From Fibrobacter sp. UBA4373 (lineage in GTDB: Bacteria; Fibrobacterota; Fibrobacteria; Fibrobacterales; Fibrobacteraceae), in contig DGSB01000051.1 in assembly GCA_002390045.1 (NCBI GenBank), positions 3,260 through 13,808 of the forward strand: a stretch of 10,549 bases of DNA. The letters are read 5' to 3'. A program made the position numbers and the translations under genes. This document shows, one piece after another, positions 1 to 6,005 of the stretch; the stretch's first letter is position 1, and every line of letters begins with the position of its first letter. The notes beneath the pieces were generated by a model, which saw only the letters and a program-made list of their open reading frames with translations, made no database searches and had not been told where the DNA came from.

Positions 1-438
1 ATGCTATCCTGTTTTGCCTTCTTTACGGCAGCGATGCTGTCTTGCTCCGCCTTCTTGGCGGCCTTGATGCTGTCCTGTTCAGCCTTCTTGGCGGCCTTTA
101 CTGCGGCAATGCTGTCGGCCTTTGCCTTTTTGGCGGCAGCGATGCTGTCTTGCTTCGCCTTCTTTACCGCAGCAATGCTATCCTGTTTTGCCTTCTTTAC
201 GGCAGCGATACTGTCCTGCTTGGCCTTTTTGGCAGCCTTGATGCTGTCTTGTTCTGCCTTTTTGGCAGCCTTGATGCTATCCTGTTCAGCCTTCTTGGCG
301 GCCTTTACTGCGGCGATGCTATCTGCCTTTGCCTTTTTAGCGGCAGCGATACTGTCTTGCTTCGCCTTCTTTACGGCAGCGATGCTGTCCTGTTCAGCCT
401 TCTTTGCAGCCTTCACTGCGGCGATGCTATCGGCCTTG
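1..438 (-). repeat. Tandem 33-bp/42-bp coding repeat (11- and 14-residue units)
   Basis: On the minus strand this stretch encodes a chain of units each ending in Asp-Ser-Ile. After the first DSI (residues 275-277), successive spacings are 14, 11, 11, 14, 11, 11, 11, 11, 11, 14, 11 and 11 residues up to the window edge. Typical units are AAVKKAKQDSI, AAAKKAKADSI, KAAKKAEQDSI and the longer AAVKAAKKAEQDSI. Eleven-residue (hendecad) and fourteen-residue (two-heptad) periods both suit a continuous alpha helix or coiled coil, with Ile, Val and Ala forming a hydrophobic stripe and Lys outside. Synonymous third-position changes between copies suggest selection on the protein sequence. The array continues past the left edge. 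Confidence 0.92.
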
Positions 439-1253
439 AGTTCTTCCGGAGTCTTGACCTTTGCGGTATCCACAACCGGAGCTGTCGAAACCACGTTCAA
501 AAGTTCCACTTCAAACACGAGAAGTGCATTCGGTGGAATCACCGGAGAAGCGCCTTCAGCGCCATAACCGAGAGCGCTCGGAATCCAAGCCTTGACTTTT
601 TCTCCTTCTTTCATCAAGGTGAGAAGCTCTTGCCAGCCCTTGATAACCGCATTCACCGGGAATTCAAGCGGTTCGCCGCGTTTGATCGAGCTGTCGAATT
701 CCGTACCGTTCAACAGTGCGCCAGCATAATGCACACGGACCTTGTCGCTGAGCTTCGGGATTTTGGCAGTCGAATCGCTCGACTTGGTGATATACTTATA
801 CTGAAGACCGCTTGCCGTGGTAATGACACCTTCCACAGCCTTGTTCTTTTCCAAGAAAACCTTCTGGGAATCGAGAGCTGCCTTTGCTTCTTCCGCAGCT
901 TTCTTTTCACGGGCAACTTGCATCTGGAGAACCAGTTCCTGGAGAGCCTTTTCAGCCTGGGAATCCGTCATGAGGAGCGGCTTTCCATCCATCTGGTCAC
1001 TCAACGATTTTAAGAAGAGATCCTTGTCGATTTCCGCTTCCACATTTTTAATGGCGCGGCCCATATCCATGCCCAGCGCATAGCTGTAACGATCTTTCGG
1101 AGTCACCAAAGTGTCCTTTTTGACGGCAACCGACGCAGAATCCGCCGGAGCCACGGCTGTAGCCGGAGCCGTTTCTGGCTTTGGCGAAGAAGAACAAGCG
1201 ATTAGCGTGCCCAAAATGGCAGCAGAAAAAATACTAGATGTCCATAATTTCAT
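1..1253 (-). CDS. FKBP-type peptidyl-prolyl isomerase lipoprotein with repeat tail (C-terminus cut by window edge)
   Basis: Predicted envelope lipoprotein that isomerises peptidyl-proline bonds in exported proteins, as Mip/FkpA proteins do. Starting at the ATG at 1253, 417 complete codons are visible with no stop before the window edge. AAGGA lies 7 nt upstream of the ATG. Residues 1-20 form a lipoprotein signal ending in the lipobox LIAC (Cys20), followed by a Ser/Pro/Ala linker. Residues about 55-135 resemble the FKBP_N dimerisation domain (DRYSYALGMDMG) and end in an Ala/Lys/Glu helix. Residues about 148-255 are the FKBP domain. VHYAGAL (Tyr176), FDSS (Phe186, Asp187), the VIKGW segment, LGYG (Tyr230) and IPPNALLVFEVELL match the usual active-site positions. 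From residue 273 the protein becomes an unusual 11/14-residue repeat array rich in KKAKQDSI. The family fold is secure. The function and length of the tail are unknown. Confidence 0.9.
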   Translation of the reverse strand, partial: MKLWTSSIFSAAILGTLIACSSSPKPETAPATAVAPADSASVAVKKDTLVTPKDRYSYALGMDMGRAIKNVEAEIDKDLFLKSLSDQMDGKPLLMTDSQAEKALQELVLQMQVAREKKAAEEAKAALDSQKVFLEKNKAVEGVITTASGLQYKYITKSSDSTAKIPKLSDKVRVHYAGALLNGTEFDSSIKRGEPLEFPVNAVIKGWQELLTLMKEGEKVKAWIPSALGYGAEGASPVIPPNALLVFEVELLNVVSTAPVVDTAKVKTPEELKADSIAAVKAAKKAEQDSIAAVKKAKQDSIAAAKKAKADSIAAVKAAKKAEQDSIKAAKKAEQDSIKAAKKAKQDSIAAVKKAKQDSIAAVKKAKQDSIAAAKKAKADSIAAVKAAKKAEQDSIKAAKKAEQDSIAAVKKAKQDS

Positions 1254-1299
1254 ATTTTAATCCTTGATATTCGATACTTTCCAATTTAGGAACTTTAGA

Positions 1300-1986
1300 A
1301 TGAAAAAGTGGATTGCATTTTTGTTTTTGACCGCATTTAGTGCAACGCTCTATGCAGCACGCCCCGTTACGCACGTAGAAGTTCCATTTAACGCAGGAAT
1401 CGGCCCGACCGCATTCTGGATTCCAGGAGTCGCCGGGCGCGAATTCCATACGGGTTTCAATTTGAATCTCTATGGAGTCATCACGCCGCAGACCCTCGAT
1501 GCGAACAAGGAAAAAATCCCCATCAAATACCGCCGCTATTTGAACACCATGCGCGAAGTTCACCTCGCTCCGATGTGGATGATCCTGATTCCTCAATATG
1601 TGATCATTAGCCCAGCCGCCTTGGGGGATGACGACGCCCTTTACGGAGCCATCTGGTCCCTTTTAAGCGTTGGGCCGGAATTCATTTCCAAACGTCATTA
1701 TGTCGTCGAAGGAAAATTTTCACCGACCATTTCTTTTTTGCACGTGGATTCGGACGACAATGAAGATACGGAAAACCTGCTCGGCATCGGATGCATGCTG
1801 TCGCTAGCCTTTACTTATAGTTTCACGGACAACTTCCTCGTGACGTTCTCTTACGCCCATCTACTCCAGTTGCCTTTAAGCATCAATTCCTACAAGCCTG
1901 TGGATGAGACCTCGGAACACTGGATTCAAGCCGGGGCGCTTTCTTTGACCCTGCACTTCCGATTCGGAATGAACCAAAAGCTATAA
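1300..1986 (+). CDS. Exported protein, probable outer-membrane beta barrel, function unknown
   Basis: The protein has 228 residues if translation starts at the ATG at 1300, which has TAGGAA 7 nt upstream. An in-frame TTG at 1264 would add 12 residues ahead of the signal peptide and is less likely. Residues 1-19 (MKKWIAFLFLTAFSATLYA) are a signal peptide with an Ala-x-Ala-like cleavage site. The mature part has alternating hydrophobic/polar strands separated by polar turns, including an acidic turn near DSDDNEDTE. The C-terminal third (LSLAFTYSFTDNF, LVTFSYAHL, LSLTLHFRFGM) reads as transmembrane beta strands ending close to the C-terminus. This points to the outer membrane, but no family was recognised and no substrate can be proposed. 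The gene is divergent from the FKBP lipoprotein gene, with 46 bp between start codons. Confidence 0.75.
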   Translation: MKKWIAFLFLTAFSATLYAARPVTHVEVPFNAGIGPTAFWIPGVAGREFHTGFNLNLYGVITPQTLDANKEKIPIKYRRYLNTMREVHLAPMWMILIPQYVIISPAALGDDDALYGAIWSLLSVGPEFISKRHYVVEGKFSPTISFLHVDSDDNEDTENLLGIGCMLSLAFTYSFTDNFLVTFSYAHLLQLPLSINSYKPVDETSEHWIQAGALSLTLHFRFGMNQKL

Positions 1987-2072
1987 GGAAACATTTTTTT
2001 TGCATTTTGGGTCAAATTATGTGACGTAGAGCATGGTCCCGAAGAAAAGCAAGAAAAACTATTACGTAACAC

Positions 2073-2101
2073 TTTACATTCAACACAACTTTTCTTAAAA
2101 T
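2073..2101 (+). promoter_or_regulatory. Sigma-70-type promoter for the 70-codon gene
   Basis: TTTACA at 2073-2078 (5 of 6 matches to TTGACA) is separated by exactly 17 nt from TAAAAT at 2096-2101 (5 of 6 matches to TATAAT). Transcription would start near 2108, giving a leader of about 58 nt before the ATG at 2166. The palindrome TTACGTAA at 2062-2069 lies just upstream of the -35 element and could be an operator. This is the best promoter match found in the window. Confidence 0.65.
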
Positions 2102-2127
2102 TTACATACGGATAGGTTGAGTGGTAA

Positions 2128-2149
2128 ACGGGACGCATGTGCATCCCGT
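2128..2149 (+). other. Hairpin in the 5' leader of the 70-codon gene
   Basis: ACGGGA (2128-2133) pairs with TCCCGT (2144-2149). After a C/A mismatch, GC (2135-2136) pairs with GC (2141-2142) around an ATGT loop. No T-run follows, so it is not a terminator. It ends 4 nt before the GAGGG ribosome-binding site at 2154-2158 and could stabilise the mRNA or affect ribosome access. Confidence 0.5.
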
Positions 2150-2165
2150 AACAGAGGGTACAATA

Positions 2166-2378
2166 ATGCAAACGGCAAGCAATACGTTATTCTCGTCCAC
2201 GACAATGTCAGATCGAATCGTGCGTACGCCCTTTGAATTCGATAAGGTTCAAGCCAAGGCTCGCGAAGCCCTTTCTTCGGAATTAAGCACAATTTATACC
2301 GAGGAATCTTCGAACGCCAAGTTGAATCCGTTGACAGCTTTTGCAGTCTTCATCGCAAACATTGGCGCAAAATATTAA
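2166..2378 (+). CDS. Small protein of unknown function (70 aa)
   Basis: The ATG at 2166 has GAGGG (2154-2158) 7 nt upstream, and the frame ends at TAA 2376-2378. An in-frame GTG at 2121 would add 15 residues but has no ribosome-binding site and would absorb the leader hairpin. The protein has a Ser/Thr-rich N-terminus, then a probable amphipathic helix (about residues 23-46, containing KVQAKAREALSSELS). It ends in a short hydrophobic stretch (about residues 53-67, PLTAFAVFIANIG). No signal peptide, full transmembrane helix, Cys cluster or known motif was recognised. The gene sits alone between its own promoter and a strong terminator, which argues for a real small protein or a translated leader for folD rather than chance. 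Its function is unknown. Confidence 0.6.
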   Translation: MQTASNTLFSSTTMSDRIVRTPFEFDKVQAKAREALSSELSTIYTEESSNAKLNPLTAFAVFIANIGAKY

Positions 2379-2380
2379 CA

Positions 2381-2416
2381 AGAATGTCGACGTTCTAACC
2401 GGAATCGGCTAGAATG
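2381..2416 (+). promoter_or_regulatory. Two mutually exclusive hairpins after the 70-codon gene
   Basis: AGAATG occurs at 2381-2386 and again at 2411-2416, and both copies are complementary to the CGTTCT at 2391-2396. Stem A pairs GAATG (2382-2386) with CGTTC (2391-2395) around a TCGA loop. Stem B pairs CGTTCTA (2391-2397) with TAGAATG (2410-2416), then after an A/C mismatch pairs CCG (2399-2401) with CGG (2406-2408) around GAAT. Stem B is longer. The two cannot form together, which is typical of RNA switches, but no known riboswitch class was recognised. Confidence 0.4.
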
Positions 2417-2444
2417 CAAAAAAGATCGAGGGAAAACGGTTCAT

Positions 2445-2473
2445 CAGGGGCTTAAGCAAGTCCCTGCTTTTTT
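2445..2473 (+). terminator. Intrinsic terminator between the small gene and folD
   Basis: CAGGGGCTT (2445-2453) pairs with AAGTCCCTG (2458-2466), giving nine pairs including one G-T wobble around the loop AAGC. CTTTTTTATCTTT follows directly. It should end transcription of the 70-codon gene. It lies only 25 nt before the folD start codon and no convincing promoter for folD was found after it, so it could also act as an attenuator. Confidence 0.8.
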
Positions 2474-2498
2474 ATCTTTAGGAAAAACAGGAGAATCT

Positions 2499-3344
2499 AT
2501 GTCCGCTCTTATCCTCGACGGTAAAAAACTCGCAAAGGAATCCGAACTTCAGCTGAAAGAACGCGTTGAAGCGCTCAAGGCTCGCACAGGCAAAACGCCG
2601 ATTCTCGCCACGATTCTTGTGGGTGACGATCCGGCCAGCGCTACTTACGTCAAAATGAAAGGCAACGCCTGCACCCGCGTGGGAATGGAAAGTTTGCCGG
2701 TCCACATGCCGAAACAGACGACGACGGAAGAACTCCTCGCCAAGATCGAAGAACTGAATGAAAATCCGAACGTACACGGAATTTTGTTGCAGCACCCGGT
2801 TCCTCGCCACATTGATGAACGCGCCGCATTCGAAAAGATCGAACGTCGCAAGGACGTGGACGGTGTCACCTGCCTCGGCTTCGGTCTGATGGCTATGGGC
2901 GAAAAGGCTTACGGCAGCGCCACGCCGGCCGGCATTATGCGTATTCTCAAGGCATACAACATTCCTCTCGAAGGCAAACATGCTGTTGTCGTCGGCCGTA
3001 GCGCCATCCTTGGCAAGCCGATGGCGATGATGCTTTTGAATGCAAACTGCACCGTGACGATTTGCCATAGCAAGACCCAGAATCTCGAAAAGTATGTGGG
3101 CGAAGCGGACATCCTGATCGGAGCCGTCGGCAAGCCGGAATTCATCAAGACCGCCTGGATCAAGAAGGGCGCCGTCGTGATCGACGCTGGCTACCATCCG
3201 GGTGGAGTCGGTGACGTCGAAAAGGCTGGGCTCGACGAAGTGGCAAGCGCCTATACGCCGGTCCCTGGAGGTGTTGGCCCGATGACCATCAACACGCTTA
3301 TTTACCAGAGCGTGGACAGCGGTGAAAACTTCCTCAGCAAATAA
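2499..3344 (+). CDS. folD: Bifunctional methylenetetrahydrofolate dehydrogenase / methenyltetrahydrofolate cyclohydrolase FolD
   Basis: Cytosolic enzyme that interconverts 5,10-methylene-, 5,10-methenyl- and 10-formyl-tetrahydrofolate using NADP(H), supplying one-carbon units for purine and formyl-Met synthesis. The 281 residues are the usual family length. ASATYVKMKG carries the catalytic Tyr50 and Lys54. LLQHPVP (Gln98) and KDVDG (Asp121) line the folate site. VVVGRSAILGKPM (163-175) is the Rossmann cofactor loop. PVPGGVGPMT (254-263) is the C-terminal signature. The usual PCTP segment reads SATP (140-143), with Ala for Cys, a change I recall from other bacterial FolDs. AGGAG lies 5 nt before the ATG. 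Transcription must read through the terminator just upstream or start within the short gap. The gene ends at a terminator shared with the convergent lyase gene. Confidence 0.97.
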   Translation: MSALILDGKKLAKESELQLKERVEALKARTGKTPILATILVGDDPASATYVKMKGNACTRVGMESLPVHMPKQTTTEELLAKIEELNENPNVHGILLQHPVPRHIDERAAFEKIERRKDVDGVTCLGFGLMAMGEKAYGSATPAGIMRILKAYNIPLEGKHAVVVGRSAILGKPMAMMLLNANCTVTICHSKTQNLEKYVGEADILIGAVGKPEFIKTAWIKKGAVVIDAGYHPGGVGDVEKAGLDEVASAYTPVPGGVGPMTINTLIYQSVDSGENFLSK

Positions 3345-3365
3345 ATTTTAATTTCTAAAGAGAAA

Positions 3366-3392
3366 GCCTCCCCAACGGGAGGCCCTTTCTTT
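3366..3392 (+). terminator. Bidirectional intrinsic terminator between folD and the pectate lyase gene
   Basis: GCCTCCC (3366-3372) and GGGAGGC (3377-3383) form a perfect 7-bp stem around CAAC. On the plus strand CCTTTCTTTA follows, ending folD. On the minus strand the stem is followed by TTTCTCTTT, ending the lyase transcript whose stop codon is at 3408-3406. Confidence 0.8.
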
Positions 3393-3405
3393 ATCTGTCC
3401 GATGG

Positions 3406-5937
3406 TTATTTGACCTGAACACGGACTTGATACTTCGCCTGCGGTAGCGTTCTTCGGCTGAAGTCCAGCTTGGTAGTTCCCGAAGGAACATTCCCCGCAA
3501 AATTCGCCACCATTCTGCCCTGCATATCAAAAACCGAAACCTGGACATAGGCGGAATGGCTTGTCTGCAAAACGCCCGAATTCAAATCAAACGTTGCACT
3601 CGTCACCATTTGGAGAGGAACCGTAGACCCAACCGCAATCGATTCCGAGTCTTCATCCTCTTGATTTTCAGCCACTTCGATGACTTCGCCCTGAATTTGC
3701 GTGACACCCGCAACGTCAAAGCGGAATTCGTCCACATTGGGACCGCCATTTTCCGAAAGGGACTTTAACCGCAAGACATTTGTATCTTGAGCCAGGTTCA
3801 CTTGAACAGAAATGCTGTCATAGGTTTTCCAGTCAGCCGTCGACGGGAACGTTATAATTCCCATCGTTTTCCCGTTAACGAAAAGTTCCATGCTGCGTTC
3901 CGAATTTCCACCATTTGCATAGCGGATATTCAAAACCGCCGCCTTTTTACCCGTGGGAACATTCAAATTCCAAGCGGCATAGCTATCCAAACTGTTTGTA
4001 AAGTTATAGTATCCGCTATCAATCCAGCCGGAGTTTGTTTCTTCATAAGCGCCGAGACCGTCATTGGGATATGCGGCATTGACGCTGCTTAAAAATGTTG
4101 TCTGTTCCGTCACGATGGTCGCCATGGAGCGGACCGTGATAAAGCCGCTCACCGTCGCCGTATTTCCGTCATCCTCCGTCGTGATGAGGGTAAAAGGCAA
4201 CGTTCCTGTTGACGTCGGGATGCCTTCGAGCACGACCAAGCTGTCCACCGTATTGATTTTTGCAGAGATTCCGCTGGGAAGTACGGTCGCCAAAACGCCT
4301 CCGCATGCGGAATATCGATAAGTGATGCTTTGAATCGCCTCTCCGAGCATAATGCTCTGTTCCGCAGACCCCGACCGCAAAACGATCGACGGGCCAGAAA
4401 CAAGATCGCTTTCTTCCACAAGGACTTCCACGCGGCCGGAATATTCCGTGCCGTCCGAACCTTTCACCGTATATTTGAAAGACGCTAATCCTGTAAAATT
4501 CGGAGTCGGTGTAAACTCCGCCGTATAGCCATCTGCATTCAGGGAGACCGAACCGTTTTCCGCAGAGAAAACACTGTAAGACGGCGAAACGGATTGGAAG
4601 CCCTTTGTAATAGTCCTCAGGTCAAAAGATGCGCTTCCATTTTGCAAAGCCCTCATATGCATTGCGCCAAGCCAGTTGATATACTTTTCGATATAAGCAT
4701 AGCCGTCACTGGCTAAAGTCATCGCATCATCCTGCAAAGCATTATAGCCCATCGCGTATTCGAAATAATCCGGGATTCCATCGCCATCGGTATCGAGCGG
4801 TTTTTCGCCCGAAAGGATTTCGCCCCAACCATTGTTCGAAAGTCCCGTTTCCGTTTCGCTCTTATACAGTTGTCCCGCCGTGCCCAAAGTGCTCATCTGA
4901 TACCAGACCAAAGAATCGATATCATCATACGGGAGAACGCCCGATTGAGAATTCACGAACCGCCAAGCAGTCGGCGCCGAAAGAACCGGATTCGAAGTCG
5001 TCTGCTCGTTCCAAGGTTCCGAAAGGACTGTCCCCTCACCTTGATACCAGTAAATGTTCGTTGCGCCGCCATTCAGGACTCCGTCACGATTGTTATCGAT
5101 CAGGTTTCCGCTGGAATAAATGCTCTGGTTTTTATCGACCTGAAACCACGGATTACTGCCTTTCGGTCCATAGACAAAGTAATTGTTCACAATATCATGC
5201 TTAAAACTGGTACTCGTGTGCGTGGTGTATCCCGCTTCAAAATCATAATAGACGTTATTGACAAAGACATCGTTCACTTTGTCCAAAGGATTCCGATTAT
5301 GGGTATTGGCAAACGCATTATAATACCAAGACCAGTTGCCGTTTACCGATTCAATGTGAGCGCCAAACTGCTGATAAATCGGATTTGCAATCAAGCAATT
5401 TTGAATGGTGATATCCGTAACAGGGTATGTTTGCCAGTTGTCCGAGCTGCCTCCGAAATTATTCCATGGGGCAAATTCGACAGACGTATGATCGACGATG
5501 ATATTATGGGCATCATATAGATTCAAGCCATCATCTTTGACAGAAGCGGTGCCGCTGCCCGGCCGAATTCGCAAATAGCGGATGATGATATTGCTCTGCT
5601 TTCCGGTAGAAAGCTTTCCACCTTTGATGCCGATTCCTTCGCCTGGAGCCGTCTGGCCCGCAATGGTGATATTGCTCGAAATCGAAACCGCCGAATTGAT
5701 GGTAATATAGCCTCCGACATCAAAAACGACGATGCGATTCGGTTTACTGACCGCGTCCCGGAAAGATCCCACTCCCGAATCGTCCAGATTCGTTACATGG
5801 TAAACCGTTCCACCGCGGCCACCTGTCGCATTCGCTCCAAATCCTAACGCTTCTGGAAAAGCAAGCGGCTCCGCCTCGGCAGAGACCAACCCCAGCATGG
5901 CCGAAAGCATTGTTAAGGCAATTTTCGATTTTTGCAT
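3406..5937 (-). CDS. Secreted multidomain pectate lyase (PL1-like) with CBM6/35-like and T9SS-like C-terminal domains
   Basis: Predicted extracellular lyase cleaving pectate by beta-elimination, 843 residues. The signal peptide covers residues 1 to about 22. Residues about 27-345 form a PL1-like right-handed beta helix. The start FPEALGFGANATGGRGG, the DDGLNLYD and VDHTSVEF strands (calcium-site region) and HNRNP (Arg215, likely catalytic base) fit the family. DTDGDGIPDYFE (382-393) and DGYAYIEKYI (411-420) are a tail often seen after PL1 domains. Next come a cadherin/Big-like domain (about 447-508), an Ig-like domain (about 515-603), a CBM6/35-like module (about 609-743, ending VDEFRFDV), an acidic linker (750-770) and a C-terminal domain (about 776-843, VSVFDMQGRMV and YQVRVQVK) resembling type IX sorting domains. 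AAAGGG lies 6 nt upstream of the ATG. Subfamily and exact substrate are not assigned. Confidence 0.88.
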   Translation of the reverse strand: MQKSKIALTMLSAMLGLVSAEAEPLAFPEALGFGANATGGRGGTVYHVTNLDDSGVGSFRDAVSKPNRIVVFDVGGYITINSAVSISSNITIAGQTAPGEGIGIKGGKLSTGKQSNIIIRYLRIRPGSGTASVKDDGLNLYDAHNIIVDHTSVEFAPWNNFGGSSDNWQTYPVTDITIQNCLIANPIYQQFGAHIESVNGNWSWYYNAFANTHNRNPLDKVNDVFVNNVYYDFEAGYTTHTSTSFKHDIVNNYFVYGPKGSNPWFQVDKNQSIYSSGNLIDNNRDGVLNGGATNIYWYQGEGTVLSEPWNEQTTSNPVLSAPTAWRFVNSQSGVLPYDDIDSLVWYQMSTLGTAGQLYKSETETGLSNNGWGEILSGEKPLDTDGDGIPDYFEYAMGYNALQDDAMTLASDGYAYIEKYINWLGAMHMRALQNGSASFDLRTITKGFQSVSPSYSVFSAENGSVSLNADGYTAEFTPTPNFTGLASFKYTVKGSDGTEYSGRVEVLVEESDLVSGPSIVLRSGSAEQSIMLGEAIQSITYRYSACGGVLATVLPSGISAKINTVDSLVVLEGIPTSTGTLPFTLITTEDDGNTATVSGFITVRSMATIVTEQTTFLSSVNAAYPNDGLGAYEETNSGWIDSGYYNFTNSLDSYAAWNLNVPTGKKAAVLNIRYANGGNSERSMELFVNGKTMGIITFPSTADWKTYDSISVQVNLAQDTNVLRLKSLSENGGPNVDEFRFDVAGVTQIQGEVIEVAENQEDEDSESIAVGSTVPLQMVTSATFDLNSGVLQTSHSAYVQVSVFDMQGRMVANFAGNVPSGTTKLDFSRRTLPQAKYQVRVQVK

Positions 5938-5966
5938 AGTACACCCTTTCTCTTTCTAAAGAAATT

Positions 5967-5992
5967 AAGTTCTGTACGACGCAAAAGAACTT
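5967..5992. other. Inverted repeat in the leader of the pectate lyase gene
   Basis: AAGTTCT (5967-5973) and AGAACTT (5986-5992) form a perfect 7-bp inverted repeat around a 12-nt spacer, in the 68-bp gap between the pseudouridine synthase stop codon and the lyase start. On the plus strand six T follow (5991-5996), which is terminator-like, but no plus-strand gene leads into it. On the minus strand the repeat lies 30 nt upstream of the lyase ATG. It could be a leader hairpin, a weak terminator against antisense transcription, or an operator. Confidence 0.4.
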
Positions 5993-6005
5993 TTTTGACA
6001 GATAA

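Noticed and set aside
1..438. Repeat region as a CRISPR array
   Set aside because: The units are coding, in frame and contiguous, without unique spacers.
1..1013. Long plus-strand open frames opposite the FKBP repeat gene (188 and 323 codons)
   Set aside because: They are antisense shadows of a GC-biased, stop-poor repeat. Their proteins are low-complexity Leu/Ala/Ser or Leu/Gly strings without ribosome-binding sites, while the minus strand encodes a clear lipobox and FKBP domain.
1264..1299. Earlier TTG start for the putative barrel protein
   Set aside because: It would place 12 non-hydrophobic residues before the signal peptide and lacks a ribosome-binding site. The ATG at 1300 has TAGGAA at good spacing.
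1987..2005. T-run after the barrel gene as an intrinsic terminator
   Set aside because: There are eight or nine T, but no stable hairpin lies immediately before them.
2108..2473. Whole small transcript as tmRNA or another known structured RNA
   Set aside because: The length is suggestive, but there is no tRNA-like acceptor end or CCA, no tag-like coding sequence, and no RNase P or SRP core motif.
2478..3197. 239-codon minus-strand frame opposite folD
   Set aside because: It is an antisense shadow of a strongly codon-biased gene. FolD matches its family along the full length.
4870..5520. 216-codon plus-strand frame opposite the pectate lyase
   Set aside because: It has no recognisable motif or ribosome-binding site. 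The opposite strand encodes the beta-helix domain without interruption.
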